Of a stretch of DNA of 52,158 nt, positions 20,318-30,284 are shown piece after piece. How positions within the stretch are numbered: the stretch's first letter is position 1; every line of letters starts with the position of its first letter. Source of the stretch: an uncultured Bacilli bacterium (lineage in GTDB: Bacteria; Bacillota_I; Bacilli_A; RF39; UBA660); assembly GCA_947627995.1 (NCBI GenBank), contig CANQYE010000007.1:1-52158 (forward strand). The letters run 5' to 3'. Both the position numbers and the translations under genes were made by a program. The notes beneath the pieces are model-generated. The model saw only the letters and a program-made list of their open reading frames with translations, ran no database searches and was not told the origin of the DNA.

Positions 20318-21424
20318 ATGAACGCTTTATATGGAATAAAATTTATAGGTTTTATTTTTATATTCTTTCATCATTTAGCATTTCCATATTCCTTGGGAAG
20401 CACTTTCACTACATTTTTCTTTGTATTTGCTGGATTTATAACAGGTTATAATTTTATTAAAAAAGACTTTCAACCAAATAAGAAAAATGTTTTAAATTTT
20501 TATTTAAATAAATTTATAAAGAATTGGCCAATTTATATTTTTACATTATTAATAAGTATTCCTTTTGTAACTAGAGTCTCTGGTTTTGATCTAACTATTA
20601 AAGATTTTTTTACTCATTTATTTATGTTACAAACAATAATCCCACAAGGAAATAAAACTTTTATGTTTAATGGGTTATCTTGGTTCTTAGTTGACTTGAT
20701 GATATTTTATTTATTAATTCCTTTATTATATAAATTAATTAAAAAATATAAATTAGACTCTGTTATAAAAAGTATTATATCTATTATTATTTTAATATCA
20801 TTAGAGATAATTTTTTCCTTAATATTTAAAGATGGCCCAATAGCGGCTTATAGTTTTAAATGGTGGATATTGTATATTTCTCCAATTTCCAGAATACTAA
20901 ATATCCTTATTGGTTTTATGGTAGGTATTATTTTTGAAAAAAATAAAGATTGGTTTAATAAAAAAATCAATAAAATTCCAAACTTTATAATTTTATTGAT
21001 TGAATTTCTTGCTTTAATATCTATCTATGTTAGATATAAAACGTCAAATTTATTACCTGGATCATTTATGACTAATGGTACGTATGATTTGCCTATGAGC
21101 TTAATTTTAATAATTGTTTTTGCTATTGGAAGAGGTAAAATTTCTAAAATATTAGGCAGTAAACCACTAGTTTATTTAGGAAAATTAAGCTTGCCATGTT
21201 ATATGCTTCATCAATTGATGATTAATTATTTAGTACTATGCTGTTTTTCAAATCCTTGGTATCGTCAGGAAATTTCATTTACAAGAAATTTATTTGATGG
21301 ATTATTTATATTAGTTTTAGTAATTTGTGTTAGTATAATTTTCTTCGAATATATATTAAATCCATGTACAAATATACTGATTAAAAAATTTGAAAGAGGA
21401 AAAAGGAAAAGATATGAAAAATAA
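20318..21424 (+). CDS. Acyltransferase family 3 membrane protein
   Basis: The 368-residue polytopic protein has the acyltransferase-3 N-terminus: helix 1 ends in IFIFFHHLAFPY, with the paired histidines placed as in the family's catalytic site, and about ten helices follow. Such enzymes O-acetylate surface polysaccharides or peptidoglycan, taking the acyl group across the membrane. The start at 20318 is set by AGGAGG seven bases upstream; an earlier in-frame start would lie inside the promoter. The basic C-terminus overlaps the next gene by 11 bases. Confidence 0.88.
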   Translation: MNALYGIKFIGFIFIFFHHLAFPYSLGSTFTTFFFVFAGFITGYNFIKKDFQPNKKNVLNFYLNKFIKNWPIYIFTLLISIPFVTRVSGFDLTIKDFFTHLFMLQTIIPQGNKTFMFNGLSWFLVDLMIFYLLIPLLYKLIKKYKLDSVIKSIISIIILISLEIIFSLIFKDGPIAAYSFKWWILYISPISRILNILIGFMVGIIFEKNKDWFNKKINKIPNFIILLIEFLALISIYVRYKTSNLLPGSFMTNGTYDLPMSLILIIVFAIGRGKISKILGSKPLVYLGKLSLPCYMLHQLMINYLVLCCFSNPWYRQEISFTRNLFDGLFILVLVICVSIIFFEYILNPCTNILIKKFERGKRKRYEK

Positions 21425-22886
21425 TAATTTTTTGAAAATATTATTAAAATGTATTGTAGCTATTTTTTTAATATGCTTTGGATTTATATTAATAAGTTTA
21501 ATATTTAATAAAATTATTATTTTTAAAAAATTTAATTGGATAATAATATTAATTGGCATTATTATATATAGCGGTTATTTGTTCTTAATATATAAAATTT
21601 TGACCAAAACAAATATTTCTGAAAAAAAATATGTTTATATATTCATGGCTATTTACGCTATTTTACAAATTTTAATAATAATCTTTTTACCCGTAGAACC
21701 TTCTTGGGACTTTAAAGTAGTATTTGATATAGTTACAAGTAATAATTCTTCTATTTCTGAATCAATTTATTTTTATCAATTTCAGAATAATGTACTATTT
21801 GCATATTTATTAAAATTGTTTTTAATTCCTTTTAAACTAATAAAAATTAAAAATTTATTAATTCCTGCTATGATTATTAATGCAATTGTCTTAGATTTAG
21901 GATTAATATTTGTATATCGTACTATTAATTTAATATTTAAATCTAAAAGTAAAAAAATACTAATATATTTATTATTTACTTGTTTGCCGATTCTATTATA
22001 TGTTCCGATAATTTATACTGATACAATAGCATTTACATTAATAAGTATCATTTGTTATTATAGTGTTTATTTTTTAAAGAGAACATATCCAATTAATAAC
22101 TTTGATAAAAAAGATTTATTAAAATCAATTTTTTTAGGTTTAATAATTGGAATAGGCATTAATATAAAATTCACAATAATTATTTTGTTTATTGCTTTTT
22201 TAATAATTGTTTTTTTTAAAAAGAATTGTTTAAGAACCTATAAATATGCTGCTTTTTCTATATTATCGATGATATTAATTATATTTTTAAATAAAACATT
22301 TATAACAGCTAAATTTAATAAAGATTTATTAAATGATGTCAAAGTACCAGCAACTCATTGGATAATGATGGGACTTCATAATTATGGAAATTATAATTAT
22401 GAAGATTATCAAAATACTTTTGATGCAGGAGATTATAAATTAAAAATAAAATATAATAAAAAGGAAATTTCTAATAGAATTAAAAAACTATTTAAAACTA
22501 AAAAAATATTAACGTTTTATATGAATAAAAATACTTACTTATGGGGAGATGGAACATTATACTCGCCTGAGTTATTGCGATTATCTACTAACAAAAATAT
22601 AATTCATGAATTTATTTTAAGTAATGGAAAATATTTTAATATATTTGCATATTATTTACAAGTTAAACATATTTTATTATTTATTTTAATGTTATTATCC
22701 CCAATTTTAAAAAAACGAAATAAAAATGATTTAATTTATTATTTTATTATATGTGCATTAATAGGATACTTTTTATTTTTTAACATATGGGAGGTTTCTT
22801 CAAGATATTTATTTCATATATTACCTATAATGTTAATAGCATGCTTTTATTCAATTAACGGAGTATTAATTAAAAAAAATGATTAA
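21414..22886 (+). CDS. Polytopic membrane protein, probable GT-C glycosyltransferase
   Basis: This 490-residue protein has about 12 hydrophobic helices. The first outer loop contains PVEPSWDFKVVFDIV, an acidic loop like that of GT39-type transferases, and a soluble stretch (about 310-395, with HWIMMGLHNYGNYNYEDYQ) lies between later helices. The ATG at 21414 has AAGGAAA upstream and overlaps the acyltransferase end. It ends in a terminator shared with the convergent wall-polysaccharide operon. The substrate is unknown. Confidence 0.75.
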   Translation: MKNNNFLKILLKCIVAIFLICFGFILISLIFNKIIIFKKFNWIIILIGIIIYSGYLFLIYKILTKTNISEKKYVYIFMAIYAILQILIIIFLPVEPSWDFKVVFDIVTSNNSSISESIYFYQFQNNVLFAYLLKLFLIPFKLIKIKNLLIPAMIINAIVLDLGLIFVYRTINLIFKSKSKKILIYLLFTCLPILLYVPIIYTDTIAFTLISIICYYSVYFLKRTYPINNFDKKDLLKSIFLGLIIGIGINIKFTIIILFIAFLIIVFFKKNCLRTYKYAAFSILSMILIIFLNKTFITAKFNKDLLNDVKVPATHWIMMGLHNYGNYNYEDYQNTFDAGDYKLKIKYNKKEISNRIKKLFKTKKILTFYMNKNTYLWGDGTLYSPELLRLSTNKNIIHEFILSNGKYFNIFAYYLQVKHILLFILMLLSPILKKRNKNDLIYYFIICALIGYFLFFNIWEVSSRYLFHILPIMLIACFYSINGVLIKKND

Positions 22887-22900
22887 CAAATCATTTTTTT
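22873..22900. terminator. Bidirectional terminator between convergent operons
   Basis: AAAAAAATGATT (22873-22884) pairs perfectly with AATCATTTTTTT (22889-22900) around the loop AACA. It overlaps the stop codons of both convergent genes, and the A and T runs serve both directions. Confidence 0.85.
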
Positions 22901-24906
22901 CTATTATCTATATTATATAATATCATCGCTGCAGTTATAATTTTGTAATTATTATTATTATTAATTGCATTAATAATAAATTCATATAACTGATTATTGA
23001 TTATTGCTTTATTTCTTTTAAAAATATACTCCTTTGTTTCTTCGTCAAATAAATTAATTATATCATTAACAAATTCATTATTTTTAAATAACAAATCACT
23101 AATTTCTTTGATATTTGCATAGTAATAATCAATAAACCTTTTCAATTCTTTTTTATCTAAATTATACAATTGATTAAAAAATAATTCTTCTAATCTCCAC
23201 CAATATACATAATTTATAAATTCAATATGACTAGTACTATTTAATAAAGATGCTTTTTTTATTCTATCATCTAATATTTTTAATATATCAATCATATCAA
23301 TACCAGCATTAGACCTCATAATTGATCCAGGACTTAACATATAACCATAATAACTTTTATTTATATACTTAATAGTTTGTGCTTTTAGCATAATAATAGG
23401 ATTTGCGCTTAAATCTTCATATTTCTTATTTTCAATAAATTTTACATTATTATATAAACTTTTTTTAACAATTTTATTACATGCCGAAGGCATTATTGTA
23501 GCGTATAATATTTTTTTATATTTAGAATCAAATGGCAACAGCGTATCCAATGCAGCTGTATCAAATTTTGAATTCGTAGTAATCGATAGCCAATCACAAA
23601 TAATTATATCTACATTTTCATCTAACGTAGCAAAAAATTCTTTATAAAAATTTTTGTGAATAATATCATCTGAATCAATTGAGGATATATACTTTCCTTG
23701 TGAAACTTTTAAACCAAAATTTCTTACATTCCCCAAACCTCTATTTTTTTGATTATAATATTTTATTAATTTTGGATATTTTTTTTCATACTTCATAGCA
23801 ATTTTACTTGAATTATCAGTTGATCCATCATTTATTAATAAAATTTCTGTGTTTATTCTAAATTTATTTGGCAATGCTTTTATTATAGATTTTAAACAAC
23901 CATCTAAATACTTTTCTGTATTATAAATAGGTACTATTATAGATAATATTTTTTTATAATCATTATGAACTTCTGTTTCTATTTTACATTCTAAAAATTT
24001 TTCAAGCTTTTCAATTACGTTTTTTGTGTAATTATCTCTAATTTTATTATATTCTTCAATAATTTTTTTTCTATTTTTTAAAGCATTTTCAATCTTTTCA
24101 GCAATTTCATCAACGCTATCATCACTTTTTACCACTAAATTATTTTTTAGATACTCATTTAATTCTAAATCATTATTACCAATTATACATGGTATTCCTT
24201 GATCCATACTTTCATAAAATAAACAATTATTATTATTTGTAAAATTAACATATACATTAACCAAATTATTCTTAATTAAATCAGAATAATTATTACACGA
24301 TAAAATTTTTATTTTAAATAATTTAGCAAAATTTTTAGTTTCTTTATTAGGTTTCATTATTTTAGCTATATGATTATTTAGTTTTATTGCGCTTAATGCA
24401 TTATAAAAACTATGTTTTGGATCGCCTTGATTAGATAAAATACCAATTGTTTGGCCAAAATTTTTAGTGATTCCCTTATTCTTCGGTATATCTAAATCAA
24501 TTTTATAAATGTTTTTATGCTTAACAGATAAAACTTCATATAAATTTTTATCAATTACCCCCAATGATTTAATTATATTGTTATCAAATAATCTCATAAT
24601 ATTTTTAAAAGTAGAATACTTCCCATTATCAGAAAATGCTCCTAATGGCTCAGTAATAATAAATTTTATTGTAAAATCTTGCCCATTATTGGTAATAAAC
24701 TCTTCATAATATGGAAGAAAATCTACAAAAATAATTTCTGTAAAATTATTGTATTTAATATTATTTAAACTATCTGGATCATTTTCGTAATCATAAATAA
24801 AAACGTTTTTAAAAGTATAATTAAAATATTTTATATAACTTGATTTATCTTTAGGGATTATTAACAAATATTTTTTATTAAATATTATATTTTTATCGAA
24901 AAACAT
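22891..24906 (-). CDS. Two-domain glycosyltransferase: GT-B-like N-terminus + GT2 C-terminus
   Basis: This 671-residue protein has a GT-B-like domain in its first 330 residues, including CLFYESMDQGIPCIIGNNDLEL near 230 (the donor-side ESM.QG.P pattern). From about 330 it has a full GT2 domain: SIIVPIYNTEKYLDGCL, INDGSTDNSS and IDSDDIIHK. The N-terminal module resembles the C-terminal module of the next gene upstream (PLESMENGVVCLTGNN). It probably adds two sugars in sequence to a wall-linked polymer. It is last in the exporter operon, behind AGGTGA. Confidence 0.87.
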   Translation of the reverse strand: MFFDKNIIFNKKYLLIIPKDKSSYIKYFNYTFKNVFIYDYENDPDSLNNIKYNNFTEIIFVDFLPYYEEFITNNGQDFTIKFIITEPLGAFSDNGKYSTFKNIMRLFDNNIIKSLGVIDKNLYEVLSVKHKNIYKIDLDIPKNKGITKNFGQTIGILSNQGDPKHSFYNALSAIKLNNHIAKIMKPNKETKNFAKLFKIKILSCNNYSDLIKNNLVNVYVNFTNNNNCLFYESMDQGIPCIIGNNDLELNEYLKNNLVVKSDDSVDEIAEKIENALKNRKKIIEEYNKIRDNYTKNVIEKLEKFLECKIETEVHNDYKKILSIIVPIYNTEKYLDGCLKSIIKALPNKFRINTEILLINDGSTDNSSKIAMKYEKKYPKLIKYYNQKNRGLGNVRNFGLKVSQGKYISSIDSDDIIHKNFYKEFFATLDENVDIIICDWLSITTNSKFDTAALDTLLPFDSKYKKILYATIMPSACNKIVKKSLYNNVKFIENKKYEDLSANPIIMLKAQTIKYINKSYYGYMLSPGSIMRSNAGIDMIDILKILDDRIKKASLLNSTSHIEFINYVYWWRLEELFFNQLYNLDKKELKRFIDYYYANIKEISDLLFKNNEFVNDIINLFDEETKEYIFKRNKAIINNQLYEFIINAINNNNNYKIITAAMILYNIDNRKK

Positions 24907-24914
24907 TGTATCAC

Positions 24915-26717
24915 CTACTTATTTAAAAATTGTTTAACTTTATCATTACTATCTTTTTCGTTTTTATTGCTGAAATCATTATATAATTTTAAAATTTTAT
25001 TAGTATTTTTAATACCACTTTCTATTTTATTTTTTATTTCTAAAACATCTTCTTCATTATCAACTACAATATAATTTCCAAGTTTATTATCTTTGAAATA
25101 ATGATGATTGTTACCAGTCAAGCAAACAACACCATTTTCCATACTTTCTAATGGTAGCATAGGAGCACATTCTGAATAAGTAATATATAAATTAAGGGTA
25201 TTATTTGCCATTCTTTCTATAAGTTGTTCTCTATTTAAAGGACTTTTACTCCCGGTTATTTTTACTCCTAAAATTTTAGAAAATTCTAAAGCTGTATCGT
25301 TTAAAGGTACCATATCAATGACTGCATTATCAATTAAAGACACAGCTGCTATTTGTGTAAACATATTTTTGCGCCAGTCATCACATTTAGCTGCATATAA
25401 CCCAATCTTAATTTCAGATAATTGAGATTTATTTACTTTATTATTTAGTACTACTTTATTAGACAAAAACATTATATCAAAATGTTCTTTTTTATAGAAA
25501 TTTATAAGACTTCCCTTACAACTTCCCATAACATCAATTACACCTTTTTTATGTAATTTTATTATCTCTTTATTTCTTGTCCACCCATAACTATCTAAAA
25601 TTTGTGAATGACTTCCATGCCAATATGTTTTTATTTTCAAATTCTTATTTTTCTTTTTCAAATATAAAGCTAAATCTTTCCAACCATAAGCAAAGGAGCT
25701 AAAAATAACTTGATTAATTTTATTTGAAATAATAGTATGGGCTATTTTTCTGATATCTTTTTTTCGATATATTTCTCCACAATCTATTGTATTATCAAAT
25801 AATTCTTTTGTTGCTGATGTAACACCTAGCCAATCACTGTTATAAAATACAATACTATTTTTATAGTTTAACTTATCTAAAATATTGATTGTATTATTAA
25901 TTCTGTTTATATAACGTTCATCTATTAAAGATTTATTAAATTTTCTTTTTTTATATAATACAATTGGAAATAATAATACTTTTAAACATTTTTTTATTTG
26001 TTGTTTTAAAATTCTATACGATTTTAATAATGCAAAAGTTTTCTTTCTACCTAATTTTCTAACCAAAAATATTTCAATTTTTTCCTTCAAAGATATCCAA
26101 CTTGCATCATAATAATGAATCATACAAGTATTATGAGTAAATTTATTATTTTGCCAGTTATATGAATAAGGGTAAAAATAATCACGTGGATATATATAGA
26201 TATTTGAATTTAAAATCTGTAATTGATTTTTACCTTTTTTAAATCCTATACTATCCAGTATTTTAGTTATTAATATAGGTATGCTATATTCACTAATTTT
26301 TTTAATATCAAAATGTTTAAAATTTTTATAAACTTTTAATAGTTCATTGGGTAAATAGTTATTTTTATGTTTTTCATACCATACCCCAACAGCTACACAA
26401 CCAGTATCTTCAACTCCCAAAAATGTTTCATTTTCTAACATTTTTGAAATATCTTTGGTAATCATCATATCAGTATCAAAATATATACCGCCCATTTCAT
26501 TTAAAGCTTTAGCTCTAGCATAATCAGCAACAAATGCCCATTTTTTGTTTTTATAAGCTTCTTCTATAAATTTGCATTCATTTAAATTTACGTTTTCCTC
26601 AGACCACTTAATTATTTTAAAATCTGGGAGATATTTTTCCCAACTTTTAATACATTTTTTAGCTAATTTAGGTAATGGTTTGTTACCAAACCAACAATAA
26701 TGAATATATTTGGGCAT
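24915..26717 (-). CDS. Two-domain glycosyltransferase: GT32-like N-terminus + GT-B-like C-terminus
   Basis: The first 240 residues match the capsular polysaccharide / Och1-like family with a DXD motif: PKYIHYCWFGNKPLP at the start, ADYARAKALNEMGGIYFDTDMMI near residue 65-88. The last 330 residues form a GT-B-like domain ending in PLESMENGVVCLTGNNHHYF, related to the N-terminal module of the downstream gene. This 600-residue protein therefore joins two transferases, like its neighbours. It lies between the pyruvyl transferase and the last gene of the operon, with GAGGTGA upstream. Confidence 0.86.
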   Translation of the reverse strand: MPKYIHYCWFGNKPLPKLAKKCIKSWEKYLPDFKIIKWSEENVNLNECKFIEEAYKNKKWAFVADYARAKALNEMGGIYFDTDMMITKDISKMLENETFLGVEDTGCVAVGVWYEKHKNNYLPNELLKVYKNFKHFDIKKISEYSIPILITKILDSIGFKKGKNQLQILNSNIYIYPRDYFYPYSYNWQNNKFTHNTCMIHYYDASWISLKEKIEIFLVRKLGRKKTFALLKSYRILKQQIKKCLKVLLFPIVLYKKRKFNKSLIDERYINRINNTINILDKLNYKNSIVFYNSDWLGVTSATKELFDNTIDCGEIYRKKDIRKIAHTIISNKINQVIFSSFAYGWKDLALYLKKKNKNLKIKTYWHGSHSQILDSYGWTRNKEIIKLHKKGVIDVMGSCKGSLINFYKKEHFDIMFLSNKVVLNNKVNKSQLSEIKIGLYAAKCDDWRKNMFTQIAAVSLIDNAVIDMVPLNDTALEFSKILGVKITGSKSPLNREQLIERMANNTLNLYITYSECAPMLPLESMENGVVCLTGNNHHYFKDNKLGNYIVVDNEEDVLEIKNKIESGIKNTNKILKLYNDFSNKNEKDSNDKVKQFLNK

Positions 26718-26731
26718 TCATAATCACCTCA

Positions 26732-27928
26732 TTATTTTTTATTATATCTATTTTTAATTAATAAAATTGGTTTAAAAATCTTTCTTATTTTTAAAGCAAT
26801 TTTATAAGTCCTACTATTTAAAATGTTTTTTAATCTTTTTTCTTGCTCATCAATTATATTATTTAAATTAGATATTTGTTTTGAATTATCATTTTTTAAT
26901 TTTTCAATTATAGAATCTCTTTCCTCTTTTAAACGAAAATAATTATCTGCTTCTTTTATATTATTAATTGATTGTTTCAAACAACTTTCATAAAGGGCAG
27001 CATAATAATTTCTATCGTCGACTAATATTTTATATTCATTTAATGGTGGAAGAATTTTTGAAACTTTTCTTTCTATAAATTTCTGACATTCAATTTCTAA
27101 TTTATTTGCAATTTCTTTAAATTTTGGATCAATTCTCTTAGGTTCACTAAGAATTTTTTTAATATCCATATTTATAAAATCATTTTTAATATAAGAATCA
27201 ACGAATTTAGTAAAAGTATCTAAACGATCCTTTTCGTAATTTTCTTCTTTAATATATATTACGGGTGTACCTAATGCAATAGAGGGTAGCATAGCATGCA
27301 ATCTTGTTGTTATTACCAAATGAGCTTTCTGATATACTTTTAATAAATTTTCAACATTATTCATCCTATCTTCTATTGTTTTTTGAGAATAAGATTTTGG
27401 CGCGACATTATGACTAATTATTTTTATCGGTAGGTCAGTTGATTTTTTCACTTTATCAACAATTTGATCACAAACATCAACCAAACAAATATAATTACTT
27501 TTTTTAATTTCATCAAAAGGTTTGATTGTCAAAGTAAGGCAGCCAGAAAAATAATTTTCAATTTTATTTTGACTTAATAGCCTTTGACTTTCTTTATCCC
27601 TACAGCCAATTGGACCATTTTCATTTAAGTACTTCCCCCCCCGGTCATTTAACCAAAAATAATTCCCATTTAATCTTTTATTAGTAGTAAAATGCATAGA
27701 AATTAATAAAGGATTAATATAAGGAGAGGGAGGCCAAGCTACTTTATTATGTAGATACCATCCATTCATAATTACAGAAACAAGTTCTTTTTTTTCAGGA
27801 ATAAACATCCCTATCTTTTCTCTATCAATTAAGTAATCTATTCTAGGTAAAAATCTTTTTTGGGCATAAGTTTGTATATCATCACCAATATTATCTGTAT
27901 CTTTATAATAAAGTAATCCGTATTTCAT
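26732..27928 (-). CDS. Polysaccharide pyruvyl transferase family protein
   Basis: The 398-residue protein starts GLLYYKDTDNIGDDIQTYAQKRFL, with the family's N-G-D-D type loop, and has TTRLHAMLPSIALGTPVIYI near residue 205, the conserved TxRxHxxxxxxxxG region. Such enzymes transfer pyruvate from PEP to sugars, making negatively charged ketals on wall polymers (CsaB, WcaK relatives). A C-terminal coiled coil (about 320-365) and basic tail may tether it to the membrane or partner GTs. Its ribosome site overlaps the stop of the upstream gene. Confidence 0.88.
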   Translation of the reverse strand: MKYGLLYYKDTDNIGDDIQTYAQKRFLPRIDYLIDREKIGMFIPEKKELVSVIMNGWYLHNKVAWPPSPYINPLLISMHFTTNKRLNGNYFWLNDRGGKYLNENGPIGCRDKESQRLLSQNKIENYFSGCLTLTIKPFDEIKKSNYICLVDVCDQIVDKVKKSTDLPIKIISHNVAPKSYSQKTIEDRMNNVENLLKVYQKAHLVITTRLHAMLPSIALGTPVIYIKEENYEKDRLDTFTKFVDSYIKNDFINMDIKKILSEPKRIDPKFKEIANKLEIECQKFIERKVSKILPPLNEYKILVDDRNYYAALYESCLKQSINNIKEADNYFRLKEERDSIIEKLKNDNSKQISNLNNIIDEQEKRLKNILNSRTYKIALKIRKIFKPILLIKNRYNKK

Positions 27929-27931
27929 ATT

Positions 27932-30271
27932 TTAGCTCCTTACAATTAGTTTTTTTATTATTCTAACTATTCTATAAATTATTTGTCCTATCAATTTTAA
28001 AATATAGAAAGGTACTAATATAATTCCCATTAAGTTTCTAAAAATTCGATATAAAATTACCGCTTCTTTATATATATGCATTTTTATTAACCAATTAATT
28101 AATAAATCCTTAATGTATTGTCTTCTAGTCCAATATATTATAGCATTTCCACCATTTTTATCATAATTAATAAAATATTTAAACTCTTCTTTTGACTCTA
28201 ATAAATATTGATTTAATAATTCTAAAGCAATATCATTATTTTCAAACTTTTTATTACTTTTATTTTTCAATAAATTAGCGATGATTTTATTCATGTTTTG
28301 ATTCATTTGTTTTATCGTAAAGCCATTTAATATTTTTTTTCGACAATTTACTTTATATTTATTATTATTTGCAAGAACTTGCTCTAAACATTTAACAAAT
28401 TTAAAAATTTCTTCCTTATCATAATTATAATCTCTAACATCTTCTTCTTTTTGGTTTGTATCAATAACATATCCAACAGATTTATCAATTATTTCATTTT
28501 GACCACCAACATTACTAGAAACTATTGGGACTCCCATAGATAAAGATTCATAAGTTGTCAGCGCTAAACCTTCTTTAATAGAACAATTTAATGTACAATC
28601 ACTTATAGCATAAATTTCTTTTGAATTTTTCACACTGCCAAGAAAATATACAAAATCATCAAGTTTAGCTTTTTTTATTTTTCCCATTAATATATTAAGT
28701 AAAGGACCATCACCGCAAATAACAAAAATAGAATCATTATGTTTTTGAGTAAAAGCCTTAATTATCTCAAAAAGCAAAAAAGGTCTTTTTTGATCAGCAA
28801 TTCTAGCAATAAATGATATTATTTTTTTATCTGATGGCAAATTATATTTATCTTTTATTGCCATTATTTGTTCTTGAGTATAATCATTAACGAATTTTTC
28901 TTCATCTACTCCAATGTATACCGTTGATACTTCTTTAGGATCTCTTTTAAAATAATCAATTAAAATATTTTCAGAATGCTTATTACAAACTAAGGTTTTA
29001 TCTATAACAGAAGATACAGCACTTGAATCTCTAGAGTATCCTCCATTTCGATTATACCATTCCTCCATATGAACATAATCTAATATTTTAATATCATTAA
29101 ATTTGCTTTTTATATATGGTAAAGACATATATCCATAAATGCTATTAGAATTAAAAATAAGTTCTGTATTATTCTTTTTTATTAAATACTCTAAAAATAA
29201 ATGCCAGTATTTTCTATCTATAAAAGAAGGTAAAATATAATAAGTATCAACATACTTTTTAATTTCATTTAACCAATCATTATCGCTAATATTAGTAAAT
29301 ATCGCTGTAACACAATATTTATTATTCAAGCCCTTTAAAAAATCTATATTAAATTTATCTGCTCCCCCAATAACTACATGTGGCATTATCATAATTATAT
29401 TTTTTTTCTTAGATTTTATTTTAGAAAAAACTTTAAAAGGATTAGCCACTCTAAATACATCGTCCCAATCATAATTATCTTTTGGGTATTCAATTGCTTG
29501 TAAATCAAAATCAACTTTATCTTTATATTTATTTAAAAGCGCATTTGTTGTTTGCCAATTTTTTTTAGATTCTGATTTTTTTAATTCTCCATTTTCCTTT
29601 CTTCTGTACCAAAAACCATAATAATTTAAGTGCAAAGGTATTTTTGACATAGAAAATAGTTTAAGCCAAAAAACCCAATCTTCATTTATTCCTTTTTCTT
29701 TTGTTCCATAACCACCTACAGCAAAAAAATCTTCTTTTCTAATCATTGCAGTAGCAACTAATATATTTTGATTAACCTCTTTTTTAATATCAAATTTTTG
29801 CTTCCATAAATATTCCATTTCACCAAAACCAACAGAGTCAGTATATGAAAAACAAGCATTAGGGTTAGTCTCTAATGAATAAAAAGCACATTCAATATAG
29901 TTTTGTTCAATTAAATCGTCATCATCTAAGAAAACCAAATATTTACTACTTTTACTAGCTTTAGAAGCACCAAAATCTCTAGTAATTGCTAGACCTTCGT
30001 TTTTTTTATGATAAACTTTTATTCTTTTATCTTTTTTTTCTAATTCATTTAATACATCTAAACTATATTTATCTTTGCTTCCATCATCAATGATAATCCA
30101 TTCAAACCATGGAAAAGATTGATTTAAAACTGATTTAGCAGTATCCTCTATATATTCACCTGAATTATAAAAGGGGGTAATAATAGATACTAATGGTTTA
30201 AATTTTTCAATTTCTTTAACATCATCTTTTATATTTTTATTTATCGGCGTAACTTTAAAATCAAAACTCAT
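27932..30271 (-). CDS. Two-domain glycosyltransferase: GT2 + GT4
   Basis: Residues about 25-260 form a GT2 domain (VSIITPFYNSGEYIEDTAKSVL, IIDDGSKD, FLDDDDLIE, with W-x-W/L at NEDWVFWLKL). Residues about 290-690 form a GT4 domain (MIMPHVVIGGADKFNIDFL, ISFIARIADQKRPFLL, CGDGPLL, EGLALTTYESLSMGVPIV). A basic hydrophobic tail of about 35 residues at the C-terminus probably holds it at the membrane. The fusion of two transferases suggests successive additions to one acceptor. GAAGG precedes its start; it follows the ABC ATPase gene. Confidence 0.9.
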   Translation of the reverse strand: MSFDFKVTPINKNIKDDVKEIEKFKPLVSIITPFYNSGEYIEDTAKSVLNQSFPWFEWIIIDDGSKDKYSLDVLNELEKKDKRIKVYHKKNEGLAITRDFGASKASKSSKYLVFLDDDDLIEQNYIECAFYSLETNPNACFSYTDSVGFGEMEYLWKQKFDIKKEVNQNILVATAMIRKEDFFAVGGYGTKEKGINEDWVFWLKLFSMSKIPLHLNYYGFWYRRKENGELKKSESKKNWQTTNALLNKYKDKVDFDLQAIEYPKDNYDWDDVFRVANPFKVFSKIKSKKKNIIMIMPHVVIGGADKFNIDFLKGLNNKYCVTAIFTNISDNDWLNEIKKYVDTYYILPSFIDRKYWHLFLEYLIKKNNTELIFNSNSIYGYMSLPYIKSKFNDIKILDYVHMEEWYNRNGGYSRDSSAVSSVIDKTLVCNKHSENILIDYFKRDPKEVSTVYIGVDEEKFVNDYTQEQIMAIKDKYNLPSDKKIISFIARIADQKRPFLLFEIIKAFTQKHNDSIFVICGDGPLLNILMGKIKKAKLDDFVYFLGSVKNSKEIYAISDCTLNCSIKEGLALTTYESLSMGVPIVSSNVGGQNEIIDKSVGYVIDTNQKEEDVRDYNYDKEEIFKFVKCLEQVLANNNKYKVNCRKKILNGFTIKQMNQNMNKIIANLLKNKSNKKFENNDIALELLNQYLLESKEEFKYFINYDKNGGNAIIYWTRRQYIKDLLINWLIKMHIYKEAVILYRIFRNLMGIILVPFYILKLIGQIIYRIVRIIKKLIVRS

Positions 30272-30284
30272 AATCTACTTCCTT

